The notes: generated by a model not told the origin, from the sequence alone. A stretch of 7,300 bases of DNA from an uncultured delta proteobacterium (GCA_903893335.1 CAITLX010000702.1:1-7300); one strand, 5' to 3'; shown: positions 1 to 6,125, counted from the stretch's first letter. A program made the numbers and translations.

Positions 1-730
1 CCGCCTCGCCGAGCGGCTCGCGTCGCGCGGCGCCGAGGTGCACACCTCCGCGCGCGTCACGGCCCTGCGCCGCACGGGCGACGGCGCGTGCGAGGTCGCT
101 TGGGAGCAGGACGGCGCGCCGCGGTCGCGCACCTTCGACCAGGTCCTCTGGACGGCGCCCACCGCGCTCGCCATGAAGGCCGCATCGCCCGAGCTTCAGC
201 CCCACCTCGAGGCGACGGCGCGCGACTACCCGACGTCCGCGACCTACCTCGGCGTCGCGTGCCTCGTGCTCGCGCTGAAGAAGCCGCTCACGCGCTGGTA
301 CGTGCTCAACCTCGGCGACAGCTCCATCCCGCTGACGGGCGTCATCGAGATGACCAACCTCGTCGCGCGCGACCAGACCGACGGCCTGTCGCTCGTCTAC
401 CTGCCGCGCTACCTCGCGAGCGACGACCCGACGTTCGATCTCCCCGACGACGCCATCGCCGAGCCGATGCTCGCCAAGGGCATCGAGCGCCTCTTTCCCT
501 CGTTCGATCGCCGCGACATCGTCTACCAGGGCGTGCACCGCGCGCGGCTCGTGCAGCCCTTGCCGCTCGTACGCCCCCACGGCGGCGGGCGCGACGGCGA
601 CGTGCCGGGCGTCGAGCGGCCGCTGCAAGTGCTCAACACGAGCATGCTCGCGTGCGCGACGCTCAACAACGACGAGGTCATCGCGCTCGTCGATCGCTTC
701 GTCGCGAGCAACGCCGCCGCGTTCGCCTAG
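1..730 (+). CDS. FAD-dependent amine-oxidase-like oxidoreductase, C-terminal part (5' truncated by window edge)
   Basis: The reading frame is open from base 2 to the TAG at 728-730, so 242 C-terminal residues are visible and the FAD-binding GxGxxG N-terminus lies outside the window. The opening residues (a helix, then GAEVHTSARVTALRR) are the 'helix plus strand' that precedes the substrate region in NAD(P)/FAD-dependent protoporphyrinogen-oxidase-like flavoproteins. FDQVLWTAPTALAMK (about 45-59 of the visible part) matches the 'D.VI.TAP...' segment of that superfamily. A hydrophobic stretch with LALKKPLTRWYVLNL, then GVIEMTNL and YLPRYLASDDP, continues the family pattern. The end, VLNTSMLACATLNNDEVIA, corresponds to the conserved 'NT.......N' FAD-contacting tail, so the C-terminus looks complete. 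The substrate cannot be named; relatives oxidise amines, carotenoid-like lipids or porphyrinogens. Codon use matches its neighbours. The next gene lies 88 bp downstream behind a hairpin, so this is probably the end of a transcription unit. Confidence 0.82.
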   Translation, partial: RLAERLASRGAEVHTSARVTALRRTGDGACEVAWEQDGAPRSRTFDQVLWTAPTALAMKAASPELQPHLEATARDYPTSATYLGVACLVLALKKPLTRWYVLNLGDSSIPLTGVIEMTNLVARDQTDGLSLVYLPRYLASDDPTFDLPDDAIAEPMLAKGIERLFPSFDRRDIVYQGVHRARLVQPLPLVRPHGGGRDGDVPGVERPLQVLNTSMLACATLNNDEVIALVDRFVASNAAAFA

Positions 731-751
731 CGGGCGCGGCGTCGCGCCCGC
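730..751 (+). terminator. perfect GC hairpin directly after the oxidoreductase stop codon
   Basis: CGGGCGCG (731-738) and CGCGCCCG (743-750) are perfect inverted arms around a GCGT loop. G730 of the stop codon and C751 can add a ninth pair. No T-run follows, so this is not a textbook intrinsic terminator. It could be a GC-type terminator or an RNA 3'-end stabiliser. A second, smaller hairpin (GCCCG-ACGA-CGGGC, 762-775) follows it. Confidence 0.5.
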
Positions 752-753
752 CC

Positions 754-782
754 GTGCCATCGCCCGACGACGGGCCTACACT
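754..782 (+). promoter_or_regulatory. candidate sigma70-like promoter for the cysteine-rich lipoprotein gene
   Basis: GTGCCA (754-759) and TACACT (777-782) each match the housekeeping -35 and -10 consensus at four of six positions and are separated by exactly 17 bp. The predicted start near 789-790 would give a ~30-nt leader containing the AAGAGG ribosome-binding site. It lies right after the hairpin that ends the upstream gene. In DNA this GC-rich such matches also occur by chance, so it is only a candidate. Confidence 0.3.
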
Positions 783-806
783 TCCGACTCCACGACTCGC
801 TCGGGC

Positions 807-812
807 AAGAGG
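807..812 (+). promoter_or_regulatory. ribosome binding site of the lipoprotein gene
   Basis: AAGAGG sits six bases before the ATG at 819. It is one of the few clear Shine-Dalgarno-like sequences in the window and supports the 819 start, which also opens directly into a signal peptide. Confidence 0.55.
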
Positions 813-818
813 CACACC

Positions 819-1690
819 ATGCGACTCTCGATCCTCGCGGCGGCCGCGCTCGGCGCCTTCGCGCTCGCTGCACCCCTCTTGGTCGGCTGCGGCAGCAGCG
901 ACGCCGGCTCGCCCGCAGGCGGCGGCGCCACCGTCGCGTCCGGCTGCGCGAGCTTCGCGTCGGGGCGCGGTGCGTCGATACCTTCCGCCTCACGGGCGTG
1001 ACGCTCACGCCCGCCGCGCTCGAGTCGTGCGCGGCCAGCTTCGCCTCGCTCTCGTGCGCCGACACGCTCGCCGGCGTGCAGCCCGCGGCGTGCGGCGCGA
1101 CGGGCAACCGCGCCGACGGCGCCGCGTGCTCGGCTGGCTCGCAGTGCAAGGGGGGCGCGTGCCGCACCACCACCGAGGGGGGCTGCGGCACCTGCGTGAC
1201 GCCGCTCGCGGCGTCGGCCACCTGCGACGCGACGAAGGACCTGTGCGTGCAGGGCCTCTTTTGCAGCGCCGCCACGCGCTGCGAGGCTCCGGCCCACAGC
1301 GGCGAGCCCTGCTCGGCCACCGCGCCGTGCGCCGGGGGGCTCTTCTGCGATGGCGCCGCGTGCGCGCCGCTGCTCGGCGCGGGCGCCGACTGCTCGGCGG
1401 GCCAGACCTGCGACGCAGGCGCGGGGCTCATCTGCAACGGCGTGACGAAGAAGTGCGCGGCGACGGCGCTGGCCGCCACCGGCGCGGCGTGCGGCCTCGA
1501 CACGACGAACGGCGACGTGACGCTCTGCCAGGCCGGCGCGCAGTGCGACTTCGCCGCGGGCCACTGCGTCGCGCAGCTGAAGGAGGGCGCCGCGTGCACC
1601 CTCGACCCGAAGACGGGCACCAGCACCTGCACCGCCGGCCTGCAGTGCGTGTCGGGCGCGTGCACGACGCATTACCCCACCTGCGACTGA
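819..1690 (+). pseudogene. cysteine-rich lipoprotein gene, apparently frameshifted or internally deleted near 950-965
   Basis: The first frame (ATG 819 to TGA 999-1001) encodes a lipoprotein signal peptide: MRLS, a hydrophobic core, then lipobox LVGC with the lipid-bearing Cys at residue 24, followed by a Gly/Ser/Ala-rich linker. It reaches CASFASG and then degenerates into an unremarkable tail. A second frame takes over by about base 962, where it reads RCVDTFRLTGVTLTPAAL, and carries 29 cysteines from 998 to the stop at 1690. The two halves are what one secreted cysteine-rich protein should contain: the first has export but almost no Cys, the second has Cys but no export signal. Related deltaproteobacterial lipoproteins, as I recall them, have a further ~30-residue Cys-containing segment between these two pieces, so an out-of-frame internal deletion fits better than a one-base shift. 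It is either a real pseudogene or a sequencing or assembly error. A lipobox plus many paired cysteines implies a disulfide-rich protein on the outer membrane or cell surface, of unknown role. Confidence 0.65.
998..1690 (+). CDS. cysteine-rich repeat protein fragment (alternative call for the 3' half of the broken lipoprotein gene)
   Basis: If the two frames are annotated separately, the downstream one could start at GTG 998, whose GTGA overlaps the TGA that ends the first frame. That allows translational coupling, but no ribosome-binding site is visible. The 230-residue product has 29 cysteines in about five imperfect repeats of the form GAxCs..QxC..GaxC / GLfCd..aC, for example DGAACSAGSQCKGGAC, CAGGLFCDGAACAPLLGAGADC and CTAGLQCVSGAC. 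This spacing is common in secreted myxobacterial proteins, some of which are annotated by weak similarity as Dickkopf-type cysteine-rich. That similarity says little about function. Such a protein needs an oxidising compartment to form its disulfides, but this fragment has no signal peptide, so it is more likely the rear half of the 819 gene than a gene of its own. It ends in HYPTCD, and that ending is repeated downstream. Confidence 0.45.
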   Translation: MTLTPAALESCAASFASLSCADTLAGVQPAACGATGNRADGAACSAGSQCKGGACRTTTEGGCGTCVTPLAASATCDATKDLCVQGLFCSAATRCEAPAHSGEPCSATAPCAGGLFCDGAACAPLLGAGADCSAGQTCDAGAGLICNGVTKKCAATALAATGAACGLDTTNGDVTLCQAGAQCDFAAGHCVAQLKEGAACTLDPKTGTSTCTAGLQCVSGACTTHYPTCD

Positions 1691-1758
1691 GCGCGCACGA
1701 CGCATTACCCAACCTGCGACTGAGCGCGCCCGCGCCGCTTTACCCCACCTGCAACTGA
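1656..1758 (+). repeat. three tandem copies of the gene's last ~35 bases including its stop codon
   Basis: Copy 1 (1656-1690) is the end of the cysteine-rich gene, coding for ACTTHYPTCD and TGA. Copy 2 (1691-1723, 33 bp) is nearly identical. It is in frame with the gene and encodes TTHYPTCD plus a second TGA, so read-through of the first stop would add ten residues. Copy 3 (1724-1758, 35 bp) has diverged in its first half but keeps TTTACCCCACCTGCAACTGA. All three end in (C)TGC(G/A)ACTGA. It looks like a tandem duplication of a gene end that has begun to decay, lying in the gap between two convergent genes. Confidence 0.85.
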
Positions 1759-1789
1759 TCGCGGCGATCGCAGCGACCGCGCGCGCTCA
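1721..1789. terminator. convergent intergenic inverted repeats between the lipoprotein and ABC ATPase genes
   Basis: TGAGCGCGC (1721-1729, also 1688-1696) and GCGCGCTCA (1781-1789) are perfect 9-bp inverted arms. 1688 is the stop codon of the plus-strand gene, 1721 is its tandem copy, and 1789-1787 is the stop of the minus-strand ATPase gene. Inside lies a small hairpin, GATCG-CGG-CGATC (1757-1769). No T-run is present on either strand. The region probably separates the two convergent transcripts, but a termination function is only inferred. Confidence 0.3.
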
Positions 1790-2623
1790 GAGCGTGCGGA
1801 ACCTCGCGCGCACCTCGCGCAGCGTCGCGGCGAACTCGGGCGTCTCGGTCACGTTCTCCTGCCAGGCCAGCCCGCGCTCGATGAGGTCGTACGACTCCTG
1901 GATGCGCGCGCCGGGCACGGTCGCGCCGCTCGCGTCGCGATCGCGACCGAGCAGCCAGACGTGGTCGGCGACGGCGAGCGCGGCGGCGATGTCGTGGGTG
2001 ACGACGATGATGGTGTTGAACTCGTGCACCGAGGCGACCTCCTGCACGAGGTCGATGACGTTGCCGACCTGCACGATGTCGAGGCCGCTGAACGGCTCGT
2101 CCATCAGCAGGTAGTGCTCGGTGCACATGAACTGCTGCGCGATGGCGACGCGCTGGCGCTGGCCCCCCGAGAGCTGCGCGGGGTACTTGTCGGCCGCGTC
2201 GTCGAGCTTGAAGCGCGCGAGGTACTCGCGAGCGCGCGTCTCGGCCGCGTCGGCCGAGAGCCCCGCCTGCCGCCCGGCGACCAGCAGGTTGCCGAGCACG
2301 CGCCGGTGCTGAAAGAGCGGGTAGCTCTGCGCCACGACGCCGACCATGCCGCGCTGCACGGGCACCGCGCCCTCGCCCAGCACGACCGAGCCGCTGTCGG
2401 GCGGGTTGAGGCCGGCGAGGATGCGGAACAGCTGCGTCTTGCCGATGCCCGACGGGCCGAGCAGCGCGACGACCTGCCCGGTCGTGCGGCCCGGCCGGAT
2501 GACGTCGCGGATCTCGAGGTTGACGTCGCGCAGCACCGGGCGACCGCCGAGAGCGAGCGACACGTTCGCGACGCGCAGGAGCGTCGAGCCGTACTGGGAC
2601 GACTCCGGCAGCGAGGTGCTCAT
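1787..2623 (-). CDS. ABC transporter ATP-binding protein (NitT/TauT-like import subunit)
   Basis: This 278-residue cytoplasmic ATPase would power the transporter formed with the upstream permease. All the family motifs are visible: Walker A GPSGIGKT (56-63), Q-loop Gln near 99 in VAQSYPLF, signature LSGGQRQR (151-158), Walker B YLLMDE with catalytic Glu 176, D-loop SGLD, and switch His 210 in VVTHD. Length is normal for the nitrate/sulfonate/taurine group. Two things are unusual. A short insertion (DVIRPGRTTG, 40-49) precedes the strand leading into Walker A. The region before Walker B reads FMCTEHYLLMDEPFSGLD instead of the usual 'ARAL...P..LLLDEPF.ALD'. A 45-residue tail follows the H-loop and may contact the permease. 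The ATG at 2623-2621 overlaps the permease stop as ATGA, so translation is probably coupled. The gene ends the operon and converges on the cysteine-rich gene. Confidence 0.92.
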   Translation of the reverse strand: MSTSLPESSQYGSTLLRVANVSLALGGRPVLRDVNLEIRDVIRPGRTTGQVVALLGPSGIGKTQLFRILAGLNPPDSGSVVLGEGAVPVQRGMVGVVAQSYPLFQHRRVLGNLLVAGRQAGLSADAAETRAREYLARFKLDDAADKYPAQLSGGQRQRVAIAQQFMCTEHYLLMDEPFSGLDIVQVGNVIDLVQEVASVHEFNTIIVVTHDIAAALAVADHVWLLGRDRDASGATVPGARIQESYDLIERGLAWQENVTETPEFAATLREVRARFRTL

Positions 2624-3432
2624 CGGCGCTCGGTCTCCAGCGCGGCGTAGGGGAGCATGGCCTGCTTGACCACGCCGATGACCCAGTCTTGCAGCACGCC
2701 GACCAGCAGGATGACCAGCTGGATCGCGAACACCTCGGCGAGGTGAAACTGCTTGTTCTGGTTGAGCAGCATCGCGCCGACGCCACCCTCCGAGCGCGAG
2801 ATGCCCTCGACCATGGTGAGCATCATCCAGCCCATCGCGGCGTTCTGGCGCAGCACCTCGAAGGCGTCGGCGGCGGTGCCGAGCACGACGACCTCGCGCA
2901 CGACGTGCCACTCGCCGAAGCGCAGCGTGCGCGCGTGCTCGAAGCGCTCGCGCGGGATGGCGAGGATGACGGCCGCCATCGAGGTGACGAAGAACACCGT
3001 CATGCCGAAGACGAGCGTGGCGATCTTCAGCGGCCGGCCGCCGCCGACGGTGAGCGTGAACAGCAGCGTCAGCCCGACGAGCCCGAGGAAGCGCCCCTTG
3101 GAGACGGCGCCCACGATCGGCCGCATCGCCGGGATGACCGTGGCGTACGACAGCCCCAGCGAGACGACGAGGGTGATGGCGAGCGCCTCGAGGTTGAGCC
3201 CGATGCTCGTGACGAGCTCCTGGCCGAGCCCCTGGGTCATCCAGAGGTCGCGCAGCGCCGCGACCACCTCGAGCGGCGAGGGGAGCACCTTGAGCGGCGA
3301 GGTCACCCAGAGCGCGAGCACCACGCCGAGCTGAACGACCGCGATGCCGCGGAGCACCGTGGGGGAGATGGCGCGGTTCGGCGCGAGGGCGTCGAGCCAC
3401 GCGCCGACGCCACCGCGCGAGGCTGAGGTCAT
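2620..3432 (-). CDS. ABC transporter permease (NitT/TauT-like, BPD_transp_1 type)
   Basis: This 270-residue inner-membrane protein has about six hydrophobic segments, roughly at 27-43, 77-98, 116-130, 137-159, 199-212 and 234-257. Between them the cytoplasmic EAA-type loop is recognisable as EHARTLRFGEWHVVREVVVLG (165-185), the helix that docks on the ATPase, with the preceding AIPRERF typical of the family. Length and layout match the SsuC/TauC/NrtB permease group. It starts with ATG at 3432, four bases inside the stop of the substrate-binding gene (ATGA overlap), and itself overlaps the ATPase start by ATGA. A permease homodimer with two ATPases is the expected architecture because only one permease gene is present. 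The substrate cannot be inferred from the permease. Confidence 0.9.
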   Translation of the reverse strand: MTSASRGGVGAWLDALAPNRAISPTVLRGIAVVQLGVVLALWVTSPLKVLPSPLEVVAALRDLWMTQGLGQELVTSIGLNLEALAITLVVSLGLSYATVIPAMRPIVGAVSKGRFLGLVGLTLLFTLTVGGGRPLKIATLVFGMTVFFVTSMAAVILAIPRERFEHARTLRFGEWHVVREVVVLGTAADAFEVLRQNAAMGWMMLTMVEGISRSEGGVGAMLLNQNKQFHLAEVFAIQLVILLVGVLQDWVIGVVKQAMLPYAALETERR

Positions 3433-5225
3433 CCGCCCGTCGTGCCGAGCACGATCTCGACGCGGCGGTTCTGCGCGCGGCCGGCCTCGGACGAGTTGGG
3501 GGCGACGGGGTTCTGCGAGCCGTGCGAGAAGACGCGCACGCGGCCCGACGGGAAGTTCACGGGCGCCTTCTTCTCGAGCCACGCCTTGACGGCGAACGCG
3601 CGCTCCTCGGACAGGCGCTGGTTGGCGTCGACGCTGCCGGCCGCGTCGGTGTGGCCGTGCACCTCGACGACCGTGCCGCTCGCGACGAGCAGATCGCGCA
3701 GAAGCTGGTCGAGCTCGCGCTCGGCGGTGCCGGTGAAGGTCGCGCGCCCGGTGTCGAAGTTGATCTGCCAGGCCTTGCGGCTGACGACGCTGGTCACCTT
3801 CTGGGCGGCGTCGAAGCGCGTCACCTCGGCGTCGGCCTTCGGCGCGCCCTTGGTCGAGAGCCCCTGCACGTACGACGTGTCGAGGATCTGCCCGACCGGC
3901 GCGTAGCTGGGGAAGAGCTTGGGGTACTGCTGCACGACGATGTCGCCGAACACCTTGTAGGTCGCGGCGAACAGGTTCTGCGAGCCCGGCGTGAGCCCGA
4001 ACAGCAGCAGGTTGTCGGCGAGGTTGTTCACCGTCGAGCCGCCGAGCGACACCGACAGGCCCGCCTTGTCCTTCTCGACGACGCCTCGGAAGTACTTCTC
4101 CCAGTACGAGCCGACCTCTTCCTTGTAGACCTGCGCCGAGAGCGCCGCGCCGGTGCGGAGCGCCTCGGGGTTGGACCGCACCTGATCGGCCGCGTCGAAG
4201 AAGGCGCCGAGCATCCCCTCGACGAGCGGGCGGTTGTCCTTCATCCACTTGTCGATGCCGATGATGACGTTCGGCATCTGCGAGCTGTACTCCTTCGTCG
4301 AGACGATGGAGACCAGGCCACCCTTCTTGCGCGCGACGTTCACGTCGCCGGGCGTCCAGGTCACCACGCCGTCGACGCACACCTTCTTCTTCGCGCCCGT
4401 CAGACGGCCCGCGGAGACGACGGGGCGCTCCTCGCAGTAGCCGGTGACGTACTTCTCGGCGGCGTCGAGGTAGTCGTTGGTGGCGACCCAGTTGAGGCAG
4501 GTCGGGTCGTACGTCTTCTCGTCCGGGTTGTTGCAGATGCCGTTGTCGCCGAGCCACTTCATGGCGATGTTCCAGTCGCCATCGCGCAGGAAGCCGGAGA
4601 CGACGCCGCCGCGCGCGGCCTGGGGATCGGCCTTCCACGCGGGCGGCCCCATGAGCTTGTCCTCGCCGCGCGAGTAGCCCATCGAGCCGACGACCTTCGC
4701 CTTGTAGGCGGGGCCGAGCTTGCCGAGCGTGCCGTTGACCCCCTCGAGGAACTGCGCGCCGCCGTCGCCCATGATGGCGACGAAGTGGGCGCCGTTGGCG
4801 GGCTGCGCCTGGCCCTTCGAGAGGTCGGTCGCGAACGCGACGAGCGACTCCTGCATCTTGCCCGTGTCGTCCTGGCGCTGAAACTCGAGGTCGACGCCGT
4901 GCTCGCACATCAGGCTGCCCTTGTTGGCGCGCGCGCCGCCGTTGGCGAGGATGCCGCCGAGCTGCGCGTTCCACGCCATGACGAGGAAGCGCACGTCGGT
5001 CTTGTCGGTGCACCCGGGCACGCGCTGGGGCAGCACCATCTCGGCGACCGGGGCGGCGCTCGAGTCGGGGGCCGGCGGCAGATCGGCGCGCGGCGGCACC
5101 TTGGACGACGCGACCGGCGGCGGCGGCATCACGCGGTCGAGCAGACCGGTGCCCTTCGCTGCGACGAAGACGGCGGCGCTCGCGCCCACCACGAAGAGAA
5201 CCTTGGACAGCGGAGTGAGCTTCAT
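3429..5225 (-). CDS. ABC substrate-binding protein fused to a C-terminal OmpA-like peptidoglycan-binding domain
   Basis: This 598-residue envelope protein would capture a ligand in the periplasm for the permease downstream. Residues 8-23 are a single hydrophobic segment after a Lys-containing start, with no lipobox and no clear signal peptidase I site, so it may stay as a membrane anchor. Residues 34-70 are a Pro/Ala-rich linker. Residues ~75-455 form a periplasmic binding region of the NitT/TauT or phosphate-binding-like type: FLVMAWNAQLGGIL at the start, HFVAIMGDGGAQFL in the middle, and WMKDNRPLVEGMLGAFFDAAD later. It has six cysteines (72, 107, 231, 243, 264, 283) that could pair. Residues ~487-593 are an OmpA/MotB-like domain: INFDTGRATF, then HGHTD with Asp527, Arg542 in LSEERA (the 15-residue Asp-to-Arg spacing of peptidoglycan-binding OmpA domains), and the closing GRAQNRRVEI. 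The 5225 ATG is preferred over upstream in-frame starts because it begins the membrane segment and has a ribosome-binding site. It is the first gene of the operon. Confidence 0.88.
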   Translation of the reverse strand: MKLTPLSKVLFVVGASAAVFVAAKGTGLLDRVMPPPPVASSKVPPRADLPPAPDSSAAPVAEMVLPQRVPGCTDKTDVRFLVMAWNAQLGGILANGGARANKGSLMCEHGVDLEFQRQDDTGKMQESLVAFATDLSKGQAQPANGAHFVAIMGDGGAQFLEGVNGTLGKLGPAYKAKVVGSMGYSRGEDKLMGPPAWKADPQAARGGVVSGFLRDGDWNIAMKWLGDNGICNNPDEKTYDPTCLNWVATNDYLDAAEKYVTGYCEERPVVSAGRLTGAKKKVCVDGVVTWTPGDVNVARKKGGLVSIVSTKEYSSQMPNVIIGIDKWMKDNRPLVEGMLGAFFDAADQVRSNPEALRTGAALSAQVYKEEVGSYWEKYFRGVVEKDKAGLSVSLGGSTVNNLADNLLLFGLTPGSQNLFAATYKVFGDIVVQQYPKLFPSYAPVGQILDTSYVQGLSTKGAPKADAEVTRFDAAQKVTSVVSRKAWQINFDTGRATFTGTAERELDQLLRDLLVASGTVVEVHGHTDAAGSVDANQRLSEERAFAVKAWLEKKAPVNFPSGRVRVFSHGSQNPVAPNSSEAGRAQNRRVEIVLGTTGG

Positions 5226-5234
5226 GAGGTCGAG

Positions 5235-5241
5235 TCCCCTT
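5235..5241 (-). promoter_or_regulatory. ribosome binding site of the binding-protein gene
   Basis: On the minus strand AAGGGGA lies nine bases before the ATG at 5225. It supports that start over the in-frame codons reaching back to 5402, which would run into the divergent gene. Confidence 0.5.
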
Positions 5242-5253
5242 GGATGACGCCGA

Positions 5254-5282
5254 AAGCTACCGGAATCGGGTGGCGGAGCCAA
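5254..5282 (-). promoter_or_regulatory. candidate promoter of the ABC operon
   Basis: On the minus strand TTGGCT (5282-5277) and TAGCTT (5259-5254) are separated by 17 bp. They match the -35 and -10 consensus at four and three of six positions. Transcription would start near 5246, leaving a ~20-nt leader that contains the AAGGGGA ribosome-binding site. It is in the right place in the 143-bp divergent gap, but the match is modest. Confidence 0.3.
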
Positions 5283-5331
5283 CCGAAGCGCGCCGACGGC
5301 CGAGCGACGCGCCCGACGCACGGCGCTTCGC

Positions 5332-5360
5332 TTGCGGCGCCTCCGCGCTGCGCCTACCTT
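5332..5360 (+). promoter_or_regulatory. candidate promoter of the coiled-coil protein gene
   Basis: TTGCGG (5332-5337) and TACCTT (5355-5360) are 17 bp apart, each with three of six consensus positions. If used, transcription would begin around 5367, one to two bases before the ATG at 5369. That would make the mRNA leaderless and agrees with the lack of any Shine-Dalgarno sequence before that start. The support is positional and weak. Confidence 0.22.
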
Positions 5361-5368
5361 CGTCGGCC

Positions 5369-6088
5369 ATGTCGAGCTTCCTCCGCAAGGTCGCGGGCGC
5401 ATTCGTGGTGCTGGACGACGGCGCGGGCGACGCCTCCCGCGAGGAGAGCCCCGCGGCCAACCTCGACGACCTCACGCGCGACGCGGCGGGCCTGCTCACG
5501 CAGCTCGAGCCCTCGGCGCCGCAGCCCTCCGCGGGCGGCGCGCCGGGCGCGAGCGCCGCGGACGCGTCTCCCATGGCGATGACGGCCGAGGACGTCTTCC
5601 GCGCCGAGCGCATCGTCGACGACGCGAACAGCGCGCCGCGCGTGATGAAGCTCATCGCGGGGCTCACCATGTTCCCCCGCGAGCAGCAGCTCGCGATGGT
5701 GCGCGCGATGGACGCCGCCGACGACTCGTGGGCCGAGCCGGCGGTCGTGGCCGACGCGCGCCGCCGCCAGGACGCGCTGCGCCAGCACCTCACGCGCGTC
5801 GCCGAGGAGCGCGCGCGACGCACCCAGGAGATCGCCGACGAGGTCGAGCGCACCCGGCAGGGGGGCGCCGCGGTGCTCGCCGAGCTCGACCGCCAGATCG
5901 CCGCGCTGCACGCGCGCCGCGAGCAAGAGGCGCAGCAGACGGCCAGCGCGCTCGCGCAGCTCGAGGTGCGTCAGGGCGAGGTCGTCGAGCGCGAGACGCG
6001 CGCGCGCCAGGGCATCTCGCAGGTCATCCAGGCGCTCGTCAGCCTGCTCGCGTTCCTCGGCGCGCCCGAGCGGCGCCCCGGCGGCTGA
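5369..6088 (+). CDS. coiled-coil protein of unknown function, divergent from the ABC operon
   Basis: The product has 239 residues and I do not recognise its family. A short N-terminal motif (MSSFLRKVAGAFVVLDDG) is followed by an acidic stretch and an Ala/Pro/Ser-rich linker (48-70). Then comes a compact, probably conserved helical segment, AEDVFRAERIVDDANSAPRVMKLIAGLTMFPREQQLAMVRAMDAADDSW (residues 73-121). Residues ~127-212 form a long charged helix rich in Arg, Glu, Gln and Ala with coiled-coil character. A hydrophobic end (ISQVIQALVSLLAFLGAP, 216-233) could dock on a membrane or partner. There is no signal peptide, so it is probably cytoplasmic or peripheral to the inner membrane. The 5369 ATG is preferred to the upstream in-frame GTG at 5240, which would add a basic, low-complexity 43-residue extension through the promoter region. 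It is followed 37 bp later by another gene and is likely co-transcribed with it. Length, position and helical style make it a candidate accessory of the adjacent transporter, but this is inference. Confidence 0.72.
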   Translation: MSSFLRKVAGAFVVLDDGAGDASREESPAANLDDLTRDAAGLLTQLEPSAPQPSAGGAPGASAADASPMAMTAEDVFRAERIVDDANSAPRVMKLIAGLTMFPREQQLAMVRAMDAADDSWAEPAVVADARRRQDALRQHLTRVAEERARRTQEIADEVERTRQGGAAVLAELDRQIAALHARREQEAQQTASALAQLEVRQGEVVERETRARQGISQVIQALVSLLAFLGAPERRPGG

Positions 6089-6125
6089 GGGGCCGCGGCA
6101 GCCGCCGTACCGCGCGCACCGTTCC

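Noticed and set aside
727..1705. Minus-strand frames of about 310 residues opposite the cysteine-rich gene
   Set aside because: They look partly protein-like because cysteine-rich repeats read backwards give Ala/His/Ser/Pro repeats, but they lack domains and contradict the lipoprotein signal on the plus strand.
88..1758. 556-residue plus-strand open frame spanning the first two genes
   Set aside because: It is almost pure Arg/Ala/Pro, typical of an off-frame reading of GC-rich DNA, and it overlaps genes with recognisable protein sequence.
1787..3400. 537-residue minus-strand frame extending the ATPase upstream
   Set aside because: The extension is an Arg-rich shadow of the permease gene. 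The ATPase motifs and the ATGA coupling fix the start at 2623.
2620..5013. 797-residue minus-strand frame that would fuse an N-terminal part to the permease
   Set aside because: Residues before the MTSASRGG start are an Arg-rich shadow of the binding-protein gene. The real permease begins at 3432.
3429..5225. Naming the transporter a phosphate (Pst), nitrate, taurine or sulfonate importer
   Set aside because: Only one permease gene is present, no ligand-specific residues can be identified, and the binding region is atypical.
5226..5402. N-terminal extension of the binding protein up to 5402
   Set aside because: It would put 59 basic residues before the membrane segment, overlap the divergent gene's start and ignore the ribosome-binding site at 5235-5241.
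3522..5582. 686-residue plus-strand open frame opposite the binding-protein gene
   Set aside because: It has low-complexity Arg/Leu/Val/Glu composition with no motif, and it lies antisense to a gene with clear domains.
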